Positions 8,403 to 16,238 of a stretch of DNA of 49,178 nucleotides are shown piece after piece. Source of the stretch: Elusimicrobia bacterium GWA2_56_46 (GTDB lineage Bacteria; Elusimicrobiota; Elusimicrobia; Elusimicrobiales; UBA9959); NCBI GenBank assembly GCA_001799575.1, contig MGTT01000018.1, forward strand, positions 77,404-126,581, given 5' to 3'. A program made the translations under genes and the position numbers. Under the pieces are notes generated by a model that saw only the letters and a program-made list of their open reading frames with translations, searched no databases and was not told the DNA's origin. The stretch's first letter is position 1, and every line of letters starts with the position of its first letter.

Positions 8403-9842
8403 TTATTTCCCGCCGGCCATGCTGCCCAGCAGGCCGAGTATGCCGGCTATTCCCGCCATCCACATAGGAGTTATAGGGCCGACGCTCTTGCCGGCCATCG
8501 CCATACCGGCCGCGGCCATGGCTACGCCGCCGCCGATAGTGTAAATAGTGCCCAGCATACCCTGGCCGAACGAACTCATCAATTTGATACCGATCATAAG
8601 AGCCATCGCGCCAAGCGCCAGCGCGGCCGCGCACAACGCCATACCTATCGCATAGAGTATCATACCGATGTAAGGTACGCTTCTCATACCGATAAGGATG
8701 CCGCCTATCATGGAAAGAACGGCCGACAGCATTATGTACATCATTGCCTGCTGCGGCAGTCCCTGCCAGGGGCTGACATCGACAGGAGCGCCCACATCGG
8801 GTATAACCGGATCATCAACCGTCCCGCCGCCACCGCCGGTGGAGGTGTTATCCAGAGAGGGAGACGTGACAATGCCGGAACCGCCTTCCCCGGGCGAGAC
8901 GCCCGCGCCGGCGGAGGAAGCCGACCCGTCGCCGGTGGAGCCTTCCCACGCCCTATCCTGCGTGGAACGGTTGGAGTCCACGTCCCTTCCGGTGTTGCTT
9001 CTCTGCGTGGCCCTTACGCCCTTGGCCTGGCCGTACGATCCCCTGCCTATGGGACTGCTGCCCAGGCCCCTGCTCCTTGAGAACACCGGCCGGGAGGAAC
9101 CTTTCATGGCCAGGAGTTTTTTCCTCTGGTCGAACCTGGGGCTGCTCTGGAAACCGCCTCCCAGGCTGCTGAGCCCGGCCTTGGGGCCGACCGCGCCGGA
9201 ATTGAACTTATTCCAGAAGCCGCCCATACCGCTGAATTTGCCGTCGCCGCCGCCCATGGAACTGGAAAGCCCGCCGCCGAAATTGCCCGCGGCAAGCTTG
9301 CCCGTCAGTTCCTGGGCCATACTGTTCTGCTCGGGCGCGGAGGCGGTGGCCTCCGGGGCCTGCCCGTCAGCCGCGTCCTGGTCTTTGGAACCGGCCTTGC
9401 CCTCGTTTTCCTTATTCAGATTTTCATCCATGCCCGCCGCGCCCTTGTTGGTTTCCCTCAACAAGTCCAACGAAGAGGCCTGGTTCCTGGTGTCGCGCAG
9501 AATAGCGGGCACATAATTGTCCGCCGGGGCCTTGTCGGAACTGAAAGCCCCGGTACTCACTCCGGGCGCCGGCTGGTTGTTCATATAAACGCCGGTACCG
9601 AGAGCCGCGGCGACTACGGCGGCGGTCAGCACAAGCCCCGCCTTTCCGGCCAGCAGGCCGCCTATGCCGGAAGAAGCGCCGAACTTCCCGGCGCCCAGGG
9701 ACGCCCGCCCGAGATTGGCCGCGCCCGGCAATTCGCCGCCTATGGCGCTGCGTCCGCCGAAGCCCAGGCGGGACCGGAACCAGGGAAGAAACCCTTTCTT
9801 CTCTTTTTTCTCCTTGAAATTTATCTCAGGTAGATCACTCAT
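8403..9842 (-). CDS. Multi-TM low-complexity protein, paralogue A (envelope operon gene 3)
   Basis: 479 residues. Lys/Glu-rich cytoplasmic N-tail (FKEKKEKKGFLPWF), then a Gly-rich stretch and TM1 (about 66-87). A long Ser/Gly/Asn linker contains SSLDLLRETNKG and GRGSYGQAKG. Four hydrophobic segments close the protein after the motif VSPWQGLPQQAMMYIML. The neighbouring 488-residue protein has the same blocks in the same order (STLDLLREQAKK, GSFGQAKFAG, VSPWKKYTDMAMYAML, GMKLMGEFGQ against GIKLMSSFGQ), so the two are tandem paralogues. The start is supported by GGGGAGG. Function unknown. Confidence 0.8.
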   Translation of the reverse strand: MSDLPEINFKEKKEKKGFLPWFRSRLGFGGRSAIGGELPGAANLGRASLGAGKFGASSGIGGLLAGKAGLVLTAAVVAAALGTGVYMNNQPAPGVSTGAFSSDKAPADNYVPAILRDTRNQASSLDLLRETNKGAAGMDENLNKENEGKAGSKDQDAADGQAPEATASAPEQNSMAQELTGKLAAGNFGGGLSSSMGGGDGKFSGMGGFWNKFNSGAVGPKAGLSSLGGGFQSSPRFDQRKKLLAMKGSSRPVFSRSRGLGSSPIGRGSYGQAKGVRATQRSNTGRDVDSNRSTQDRAWEGSTGDGSASSAGAGVSPGEGGSGIVTSPSLDNTSTGGGGGTVDDPVIPDVGAPVDVSPWQGLPQQAMMYIMLSAVLSMIGGILIGMRSVPYIGMILYAIGMALCAAALALGAMALMIGIKLMSSFGQGMLGTIYTIGGGVAMAAAGMAMAGKSVGPITPMWMAGIAGILGLLGSMAGGK

Positions 9843-9886
9843 ATAGCCTCCCCGAATTCATTTTTAAAATCGCCGCCGGTTTCAAC

Positions 9887-11353
9887 TTATTCCTTGCCGA
9901 TCTTGGCCCCCTCGCCTATGCACATCTCACTGTCCGGGTTTTTTTTGATCGTATTCTGCGTCGGCGCCGAGGGAGCGGCGGCGTCCAACGCTCCATTCCC
10001 GGTGTCTTTGTTGATATCCGCCGCGCTGCCCGCCTCCGCCCCGGCGAAAGCCGAGTAGGCTTTCCATATAAGCAGGCCGCCGGCGGCCAGATATATGACG
10101 CCGGTCCACTTCTGACCGAATTCGCCCATCAGCTTCATGCCGGCAAAGAGAACCAGCGCTGCCGCGGCGATAGCCAGGCCGGCCACGATTTTGGCGGCCA
10201 TGAACAAAGCGGCATTCGCCGGCGCCGGAGTCGCTTTCGCCTTATTGGACAGCATATTGGCGATGAAAATAAGCACGGCGGCGGCCAGCATGGCGTACAT
10301 GGCCATATCAGTGTACTTCTTCCAGGGAGACACGTTCTCAGGATTGGGCACCTTGGGAGGAGCGGACTCGTTCAGGTTCATGCTGGGATCGCTGGTTTTA
10401 AGTTTAGCCCCGTTTGCGATGCCGGAACCACCCAGTCCCGCGCCGCCTTCCGGAACGCCGACATCACCGCCACCGGAGGTCTCGCCGGAAAACGCTTCCA
10501 CCGCGCTGGTTCTGGCGCCGGAGGCGGACGCCGAATAAGCCGCCTGCCTGCCGACGTTGCCGGCGAACTTGGCCTGCCCGAACGAGCCCTTTCTGTTAAA
10601 GCCGGGAACGGAGTTCTTAGGCGAATGCCTTACCGCTGAGGCCAGGGAACCTTTCATGGCCGAGGACTTACCGGCGCTCTGGCCGGCCGGCGGCCTGTAA
10701 ACGGGCGAAAACTTGCCGTTGATGCCGGAGAACATCCCGCCGCCGCCGGAAAGTTTGGGCGTAACCGAAGCTGAGGCTGAGCCCTTGGATCCGCCGAAAC
10801 CGGCGGAAGCCTGCAGCTTAGCGCCGCCGCCCGCCGGTGCCCCTGACGCGGCATCCGCCGACGCCCCCCCGCCATAGTTATCATCGCCGGGGACTTCTCC
10901 CGCGGCGGCGTCCGCAGCCTTACCATCCGCGGCCGCGGCGGAATCCGCTCCACCGGCGGCAAGGCCGTCTTTTTTGGCCTGCTCCCTGAGAAGATCAAGC
11001 GTGGAGGCCGAGGCTGCCGACGCGCCGGTTTTAGCGCTGGAGCGCTCCAGGCCGGCGTTACCGGCCTGCTCCTCGTAGTAGGTGTCCTGGAAAAGCTGGG
11101 GGCTGTAAACGGGTTTGGAGGACGGGCCTATGAAATTATAGACTACGCCGACTCCGGCGGCTATCGTGGCTCCCCCCAGTACCATGCCCAGCATACCGGC
11201 CTTAGTGGCGAAAAGCCCTCCGAAGCCGCCCAGGCCCGCCCCGGTCGAGCCTAAACCGGAAGCGCCGCCCGCCGCGGACGTCCCTCCGCCGAAAAGGCTT
11301 GAAAGGAACGCCAGGATACCGCCTTTCTTTTCCTCTTTTTTAAATCCGTTCAT
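9887..11353 (-). CDS. Multi-TM low-complexity protein, paralogue B (envelope operon gene 2)
   Basis: 488 residues from the ATG at 11351-11353, chosen because GGAGG lies 8 bases upstream; a longer frame from 11419 would overlap the previous gene by 47 bases and has no such site. Charged N-tail, Gly-rich segment, TM1 (about 53-75), a long Ala/Gly/Ser linker, then three or four TM segments after VSPWKKYTDMAMYAML, and an Ala/Asp-rich tail ending in GEGAKIGKE. Paralogous to the 479-residue protein downstream. No known domain seen. The gap to the upstream 311-residue gene is 19 bases. Confidence 0.8.
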   Translation of the reverse strand: MNGFKKEEKKGGILAFLSSLFGGGTSAAGGASGLGSTGAGLGGFGGLFATKAGMLGMVLGGATIAAGVGVVYNFIGPSSKPVYSPQLFQDTYYEEQAGNAGLERSSAKTGASAASASTLDLLREQAKKDGLAAGGADSAAAADGKAADAAAGEVPGDDNYGGGASADAASGAPAGGGAKLQASAGFGGSKGSASASVTPKLSGGGGMFSGINGKFSPVYRPPAGQSAGKSSAMKGSLASAVRHSPKNSVPGFNRKGSFGQAKFAGNVGRQAAYSASASGARTSAVEAFSGETSGGGDVGVPEGGAGLGGSGIANGAKLKTSDPSMNLNESAPPKVPNPENVSPWKKYTDMAMYAMLAAAVLIFIANMLSNKAKATPAPANAALFMAAKIVAGLAIAAAALVLFAGMKLMGEFGQKWTGVIYLAAGGLLIWKAYSAFAGAEAGSAADINKDTGNGALDAAAPSAPTQNTIKKNPDSEMCIGEGAKIGKE

Positions 11354-11372
11354 ATGTGTATCCTCCACCCGT

Positions 11373-12308
11373 TTATTTGGCCGCCGGAAGACCGAACACG
11401 GAACCGAACATGGGGCCAAGCACGTTGCTTATGAGCATCTGTATTATCATCTTCTTCATCTCTTCGTCGCCCTTATCTTCCTTTACCGGCTTGGGCTCCG
11501 GCAGGTTCACTTTCTTTTTACTTAACTGAGGATCGTTGCGCTTCAGATCCTGCGCCGCCGCGCCCAAAGCCAGACCGGATACGGCCGCCCCTTTTTCCAG
11601 CCCCGAATTCAGCTCCTGGGAGCCGGCCTTGGCCGTCTTTTCAAAAGCCGCCGAGGAGCCGCCTCTCGACGCATCCGCGTTGAAAGATCCGGCCGCCTGC
11701 GCGCTCTTCTCTTCGGCTTTCTCCAGCATGGCCAGCATGGCGCCGCGCTTATCCGCGGCCGCCGGCTTTTTGGACGTCTGATCCGAAAGCGGGGCCAGCT
11801 CCGGCCTGGAAGCGGCCGCGCCGCTCCCGAAGAACTTATTATGCGCGCCGCCGGTGGTCATGGAGTTGGAATTGCCCGCGGTGATGGAAGGCACGGAACT
11901 CAGTTTGCCTTTCGGACCCTGTAGACCGGGGGCTTCGGCCGAAGCGTAGGCGCCGGAAAGAGGCGCGGAATTACCGGAAGCCGCGGCCGGGGCTTCCGGC
12001 GCCGTTTCCTCGTCCGGCTCCGCCCGGAAAAGAGATGAAGCGATCTCCTCGCCGGAAGTAGCGGGGTTATTGAGCATCTCTCCGCTGAGAGCGTACCCGG
12101 GCGCGCCGTTTTCCGAAGGCAGGTCGTTATGCAGGGAACTGACATTCGCGGTTCTCGTTTTAAAAAAATTGCCCGGATCCACCGAGGAATCCAGGGACGA
12201 GTTATGCATCAGCGGGATCGAGATCCAGGCAAAAAGCACGATCACGGCCACAGCGCCGCCTACGAGATACTGCGTGGACTTCGTTCTTCTCCCCATTATG
12301 TTCGTCAT
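11373..12308 (-). CDS. Single-TM Ala/Ser-rich protein (first gene of the envelope operon)
   Basis: 311 residues. A short basic N-tail (MGRRTKSTQ) precedes one TM segment (about 13-34). The outside part is low-complexity, with possible short helices (AMLAMLEKAEEKSAQAAGSF). Its C-terminus is a basic/acidic stretch followed by an amphipathic hydrophobic end (KKMIIQMLISNVLGPMFGSVFGLPAAK) that could insert in or pack on a membrane. It is the promoter-proximal gene. A second ATG four codons in is an alternative start. Function unknown; it shares the general layout of the rest of the operon. Confidence 0.75.
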   Translation of the reverse strand: MTNIMGRRTKSTQYLVGGAVAVIVLFAWISIPLMHNSSLDSSVDPGNFFKTRTANVSSLHNDLPSENGAPGYALSGEMLNNPATSGEEIASSLFRAEPDEETAPEAPAAASGNSAPLSGAYASAEAPGLQGPKGKLSSVPSITAGNSNSMTTGGAHNKFFGSGAAASRPELAPLSDQTSKKPAAADKRGAMLAMLEKAEEKSAQAAGSFNADASRGGSSAAFEKTAKAGSQELNSGLEKGAAVSGLALGAAAQDLKRNDPQLSKKKVNLPEPKPVKEDKGDEEMKKMIIQMLISNVLGPMFGSVFGLPAAK

Positions 12309-12400
12309 AGCCGTTCCGCCTGTCCAGCGACAAAATAACTTTAGACCTCCCCTGACACGATCTTACTAAAGTTCAGAGCGAAGCCGATTTTTCTATCAAT

Positions 12401-12429
12401 GTTATAGCAGATAACCCTTGACTTGTCAA
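12401..12429 (-). promoter_or_regulatory. Strong sigma70-type promoter of the five-gene envelope operon
   Basis: Minus strand: perfect -35 TTGACA (12424-12429), 17-base spacer, -10 TATAAC (12401-12406), about 90 bases before the first start codon. The -35 overlaps the stop codon of the upstream flavodiiron gene (12426-12428). This is the best promoter I see in the window. Confidence 0.85.
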
Positions 12430-13595
12430 GACCCAGGAGTCATTTTTACCGCTATAAGCGCGGCCAGATCGTCTATCCGCGCCAGATCGGCCTCCGTGGG
12501 CATACCTTTGACCATGACGGGGCTCAGAACCTCCGCCTTAAGGTTCGGGATCATGCCGGCTATGGTCTCAAGCGCCTTGCCGCCCCAGCCGTAAGAGCCG
12601 ATGACCGAAACGAACCTGGCTTTAGGCCTCAGTGCGTTAGCCAGATACGCCGCGTACACCGCCTTGGGGTGCGGCCCTGTGAGCACGGTAGGCGTGCCTA
12701 TAACTATGGTCGCGGCATCCACCAGGGCCATGGCCACCCGGCCCTCGTCCAACTGCTCCAGATTCAGTTTTTCCACGGAAATGCCGCTTTCCTGAAGGCG
12801 GCTTACCAGCCGGTTCACCAGCGCCAGGGTGCTGCCGTGCATGGAAACATAGACCACCAGCACGTTATTTTTGACAGGCCCGGCGGCCCAGTCCTGGTAA
12901 AGACCCGTAACAAAAGCGACGTTCTTATGCACGGGCCCGTGGCTGGGGGCGATCATGGCCAGATCGAGACCTTTGAGTTTCTCCAGATTGCCCCTGATAT
13001 TGGCGCTGAACGGCATCATGATCTCGGCATAATAGCGTTTCATCGGATCGTGAACCACATTCTCCTCGGAAAAAACGGCGCCGGTCGCCAGGTGCGAGCC
13101 GAAAAAATCGCAGGAAAACAGTATTTTATCCTCTTTGAGGTAAGTAACCATGGTTTCCGGCCAGTGCACCCAGGGGGTGTAGATGAACTGGAGGGTTTTG
13201 CCGCCCAGATCCAGCGTGCCGCCATCCCTGGCCTCGATGAATTTTTCCGCCGGGATATGCAGATGGCTCATCAGAAATTCTTTGCACTTGGGATTAGCAA
13301 CCACCCTGGCCATGGGATATTTTTCCAGCACGAACGGGATCGAGCCGGAATGATCCTGCTCGGCGTGATGCGAGATCACGTAATCAATGGTTTTCACGTC
13401 TTTAAGAAAATCGAAGAGCGTTTCTTTTTTCTCCGGGTCGGCGGTGTCCATCAGGGCCGTTTTGGACGAACCTTTTACCAGGTAGGCGTTATAACTGGTG
13501 CCCGCCGGCAGCGGAATGAGCGAATCGAAAAGCTTCCTGTTGAAGTGATTGATCTGCAGAAAGAACACGCCGTCCGAAAGTTTAACCGGTTTCAT
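12426..13595 (-). CDS. Flavodiiron protein (FprA/ROO-type O2 or NO reductase)
   Basis: 389 residues, two domains. The N-terminal metallo-beta-lactamase-like domain carries the di-iron ligands H77-x-E79-x-D81-H82, H144, D163 and H219. From about 245 a flavodoxin-like domain begins (NNVLVVYVSMHGST) that binds FMN. Such proteins reduce O2 to water or NO to N2O in the cytoplasm using rubredoxin or similar donors, and protect anaerobes. No rubredoxin domain is fused and none is adjacent. It follows the MoaD-like gene by about 58 bases, a spacer that holds a word array. Confidence 0.95.
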   Translation of the reverse strand: MKPVKLSDGVFFLQINHFNRKLFDSLIPLPAGTSYNAYLVKGSSKTALMDTADPEKKETLFDFLKDVKTIDYVISHHAEQDHSGSIPFVLEKYPMARVVANPKCKEFLMSHLHIPAEKFIEARDGGTLDLGGKTLQFIYTPWVHWPETMVTYLKEDKILFSCDFFGSHLATGAVFSEENVVHDPMKRYYAEIMMPFSANIRGNLEKLKGLDLAMIAPSHGPVHKNVAFVTGLYQDWAAGPVKNNVLVVYVSMHGSTLALVNRLVSRLQESGISVEKLNLEQLDEGRVAMALVDAATIVIGTPTVLTGPHPKAVYAAYLANALRPKARFVSVIGSYGWGGKALETIAGMIPNLKAEVLSPVMVKGMPTEADLARIDDLAALIAVKMTPGS

Positions 13596-13616
13596 TTTTC
13601 TTCTCCCTTATTCCGC

Positions 13617-13647
13617 GCTAACCACTGGCCACTAACCACTGACCACT
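13617..13647. repeat. Degenerate word array (CCACTAACCACTGAC type)
   Basis: Direct words ACCACTGGCC, ACTAACC, ACTGACC between the flavodiiron and MoaD-like genes. Words of the same kind appear in inverted form at 28398-28510. Confidence 0.55.
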
Positions 13648-13653
13648 TTCTGC

Positions 13654-13932
13654 CTACCCTCCCGAAACCGGCGGGAAGACGTGGAGAATGTCGCCGGCTT
13701 TCACTTTTACTTTTTTTGTTTTCCTATTGTCAAGCAACTCCGAATTAAGGGTGAGCACAAAATGGTTGCGCACCGCGCCGTCGTCTTCGAACAACATTTT
13801 CGAGATATCGGTCATTCCGGAGACCGCGAGCTTCAAAAGAAGCTCGTGCACCGTCCCCCCCTCCAGCTCCGTCCTTGAAAACCCCAGCCGTGCCCGCAAA
13901 GTAGTATAAACCATCACGGTTATCTTAACCAT
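13654..13932 (-). CDS. MoaD/ThiS-like beta-grasp sulfur-carrier protein
   Basis: 92 residues from the ATG at 13930-13932. Beta-grasp fold pattern (VKITVMVYTTLRARLGF at the start, DILHVFPPVSGG at the end). The C-terminal Gly-Gly is the site that is adenylated and thiocarboxylated by an E1-like partner. That partner is the next gene upstream. It may serve molybdopterin/tungstopterin synthesis or another sulfur transfer. A frame starting six codons earlier at 13950 would begin inside the CATCCCT array; I prefer the ATG that precedes VKITV. The array itself supplies the GAGGGAT Shine-Dalgarno-like bases upstream. Confidence 0.85.
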   Translation of the reverse strand: MVKITVMVYTTLRARLGFSRTELEGGTVHELLLKLAVSGMTDISKMLFEDDGAVRNHFVLTLNSELLDNRKTKKVKVKAGDILHVFPPVSGG

Positions 13933-13933
13933 A

Positions 13934-14031
13934 CATCCCTCATCCCTCATCCCTCATCCCTCATCCCTCATCCCTCATCCCTCATCCCTCATCCCTCATC
14001 CCTCATCCCTCATCCCTCATCCCTCATCCCT
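13934..14031. repeat. Tandem repeat, 14 exact copies of a 7-bp unit
   Basis: CATCCCT repeated 14 times with no mismatch (98 bases). On the coding strand the unit reads AGGGATG, so every copy offers both a Shine-Dalgarno-like AGGG and an ATG. It overlaps the last codons and stop of the E1-like gene and ends one base before the MoaD-like start codon. Confidence 0.97.
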
Positions 14032-14763
14032 CTTACCGCACACCCCACATGCCCGCCGCCTTTTAAGCCGCACGGAATGGGCTGCGCCGTGAGCGAAATC
14101 GTATATGACCAGCCGGCCCCGCAGATGCGGCAGTCCGCATATGATTTTTATCACTTCCGCGGCCTGCATCGCCCCGATGGCGCCGGGCGCCGGTCCGGGC
14201 GCGGGGGTATATCCTTTCAACCGCGGCGGCATATGCGGGAAGACGCACTTAAGGCACGGCCCCCCTCGCGGCGCTATAACCGCAAGCTGCCCCTCAAAAC
14301 CGTAAACCGCGCCATGAACCAGGGTACGCCCGGCCCTCACGCAGGCCTTGTTAAGCTCGAAGCGGGCCTCAAAATTATCCGTGCAGTCCGCCACCAGGCC
14401 GTACTTCTTCAAAAGCGGCGCCAGGTTCTCCGAGTCCAGTTTCAGGCGCAGCGGTTCCAGCCGGACGCGCGGGTTAAGATCTTTAAGGAAAGACGCGAGC
14501 AGACGCACCTTGGCGCGGCCCAGATCCCGCGTCTTATAGAATATCTGCCGGTTAAGATTGGAAAGTTCCAGCAGCCCCGGATCAGCGAAGCCGAGCCGCC
14601 CCACGCCGGCCGCGGCCAGGTAGGCCAAAACCACGCCGCCAAGCCCTCCGGCGCCGGCCACCAGCACCGAAGCGTTCTTAAGCTTCGCCTGACCCCTGAG
14701 GCCGATGCCGGGGACTATCAACTGGCGCGAATATCTCTCGCTCTCCTGTCTGGATAGAGGCAT
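14017..14763 (-). CDS. E1-like adenylyltransferase (ThiF/MoeB/HesA family)
   Basis: 248 residues from the ATG at 14761-14763. Opens SRQESERYSRQLIVPGIG, typical of MoeB/ThiF. The nucleotide site GAGGLGG is at about 37-43, followed by SNLNRQIFY and DCTDNFEARF. Two CxxC pairs (PCLKC and CGVC) probably bind structural zinc. It should adenylate the C-terminal glycine of the MoaD-like protein encoded next. The last residues and stop codon (KRDEG) are read from the CATCCCT array. The upstream spacer is also a word array and no clear Shine-Dalgarno is seen, so the start is uncertain; a GTG at 14779-14781 would add six residues. MoeB and ThiF roles cannot be separated by eye. Confidence 0.88.
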   Translation of the reverse strand: MPLSRQESERYSRQLIVPGIGLRGQAKLKNASVLVAGAGGLGGVVLAYLAAAGVGRLGFADPGLLELSNLNRQIFYKTRDLGRAKVRLLASFLKDLNPRVRLEPLRLKLDSENLAPLLKKYGLVADCTDNFEARFELNKACVRAGRTLVHGAVYGFEGQLAVIAPRGGPCLKCVFPHMPPRLKGYTPAPGPAPGAIGAMQAAEVIKIICGLPHLRGRLVIYDFAHGAAHSVRLKRRRACGVCGKRDEG

Positions 14764-14791
14764 ACAAGTCACAAGACACACGTCACAAGTA
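14764..14791. repeat. Degenerate word array (CACAAGT/CACAAGACA type)
   Basis: Words ACAAGTCACAAGACACA... fill the spacer between the MurC-like and E1-like genes. The same vocabulary forms the 14-bp array at 25824-25893. Confidence 0.55.
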
Positions 14792-14798
14792 CAAAATC

Positions 14799-16169
14799 TC
14801 AGACTTTCTTTTTTATTTCCGCAAAAAGCTCTTTGGCGAAATCGGAAAGAGTCCAGTCCCGCGCGCCCATCACTATGAAAATATCCCCTGGGGCGGCCAG
14901 TTCGATGGCTTTGCCGAGGATCTCACCGCGCTGTTTAAAATAAAAAGCGGTCCGGCCCCGGGCTGAGATCTCCTCCACCAGGTCTTTGGACGAGATATCC
15001 CTGGCCACCGTGCCTCCGGCGTAGTAGATCTCCGGCATCAGCAGGATATCTCTGGCGGCCAGATCTTTGACAAAGGTTGCCGCAAGCTCGCGCCGCAGAT
15101 GGCGCGTGGGCGAGTAGCCGTGCGGCTGGTAAATCACTATCACCCGCCTGTCCGCCTTAGGCGGATGCAGGGCCCCGAGCACCGCGGAGATCTTGGCCGG
15201 GTTATGAGCGTAATCGTCCACCACAGTGATGCCGCCGGCCTCCCCGGCCAGCTCGAAGCGCCGGTGGATGCCGCGGAATTTTTTAAGCCCCCCGGCGCAG
15301 CCGGCAAGCGTCACACCCAGATCCAGCGCGACGCGGACGGCGGCCAGGGCGTTCTCAATATTGTAAAGCCCCGGCGCCGGCAGAATAAAATCCACGCCGT
15401 TCAGCCTGAAACTGGAGTTAAACATCCCCAGTCTTAAATTTTCAATCTTGAATCCGAAATCGTTTTTTCCGAACAGCTCCGCCCCATCCCTGAAACCGGC
15501 GAGTTCGGGATCGTCGGCGTTGACATAAAGTTTTTTGACGTTTTTGGCGAACTGCCTGAAGATGGCCTTGATCTCCTCCACATCCTTGTGATCCTTGCTG
15601 ATATTGAGTATCAGGCCGGCCGTCGGATGATATTTAGCGATAGTGCCGTCCGATTCGTCCGCCTCTATTACCAGGATCCCGCCCGTGCCGCGCCAGGCGT
15701 TGCCTATGAGCCCGCGCTCCCTGAGCGCCACGAGGGGGCCGCCGGTGATGACACCCGGGCCAAAGCCTGCCTCCTCCAATATGGTGAAAAGCATGCCGAC
15801 CACCGTGGATTTTCCGCTGGTGCCCCCGACCGCCACGGTCTTGTAACCGTCCACGTACGAAGCAAGAAGCTCCGACCGGTGGAGAAGCCGCGCTCCGACG
15901 GACTTTGCCGCGGAGATCTCCGGGTTGGCTTCCTCGATGGCGGTGGAAACTACCACTTCTTCGGTGGCCGCGTCTATCCCGGAACCGTCCTGGCGGAAGA
16001 TCTTTATCCCCAGCCGCTCAAGCGCCTCTTTGAAAACCAGGTTTTTCCCGTTATCGAAATCCCGATCCGAGCCGGTCACGCCGCGGCCCGCCATGGCCGC
16101 CATCTGCGACAAAGCGCTCATCCCGGACCCCCCGATCCCGGTAAAATGTATCTTTCCAGTTGTCCCCAT
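14799..16169 (-). CDS. Mur ligase family protein, MurC-like (UDP-MurNAc:L-alanine ligase type)
   Basis: 456 residues with the three Mur-ligase domains. N-terminal Rossmann domain IHFTGIGGSGMSALSQM (about 7-23), as in MurC/Mpl. P-loop GTSGKST (116-122), where MurC usually has GTHGKTT. The central motif VIEADESDGT is present, and the C-terminal block has VVDDYAHNPAKI and YQPHGYSPTRHL, matching MurC's DDYxHxP and FQPHRYTRT. ATP-dependent joining of an amino acid or peptide to UDP-MurNAc in the cytoplasm is the family reaction. The altered P-loop and the lack of other mur genes nearby mean it could be a divergent MurC, an Mpl-like recycling ligase or a relative with another substrate. It heads a run with the E1-like, MoaD-like and flavodiiron genes. 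Confidence 0.82.
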   Translation of the reverse strand: MGTTGKIHFTGIGGSGMSALSQMAAMAGRGVTGSDRDFDNGKNLVFKEALERLGIKIFRQDGSGIDAATEEVVVSTAIEEANPEISAAKSVGARLLHRSELLASYVDGYKTVAVGGTSGKSTVVGMLFTILEEAGFGPGVITGGPLVALRERGLIGNAWRGTGGILVIEADESDGTIAKYHPTAGLILNISKDHKDVEEIKAIFRQFAKNVKKLYVNADDPELAGFRDGAELFGKNDFGFKIENLRLGMFNSSFRLNGVDFILPAPGLYNIENALAAVRVALDLGVTLAGCAGGLKKFRGIHRRFELAGEAGGITVVDDYAHNPAKISAVLGALHPPKADRRVIVIYQPHGYSPTRHLRRELAATFVKDLAARDILLMPEIYYAGGTVARDISSKDLVEEISARGRTAFYFKQRGEILGKAIELAAPGDIFIVMGARDWTLSDFAKELFAEIKKKV

Positions 16170-16175
16170 AATTTA

Positions 16176-16225
16176 AAGAGGAGCCAGCCTCCTTTTGACC
16201 CCCAAAAGGAGGCTGGCTCCTTTTT
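16176..16225. terminator. Inverted pair of family A palindromes acting as a terminator
   Basis: Two family A palindromes (arms AAAAGGAG and CTCCTTTT, loop CCAGC or its complement) face each other, giving one long stem ending in T/A runs. It lies 14 bases past the stop of the secreted repeat protein and just upstream of the MurC-like gene. Other copies: 16907-16929, 22370-22418, 23566-23586. Confidence 0.8.
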
Positions 16226-16238
16226 GTGTAAACTTTTT

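Noticed and set aside
12423-13748. 441-codon plus-strand open frame
   Set aside because: Antisense to the flavodiiron and MoaD-like genes, both with full catalytic motifs; it arises from GC-rich third positions.
13934-14031. CRISPR array
   Set aside because: Uninterrupted 7-bp repeats without spacers and no cas genes.
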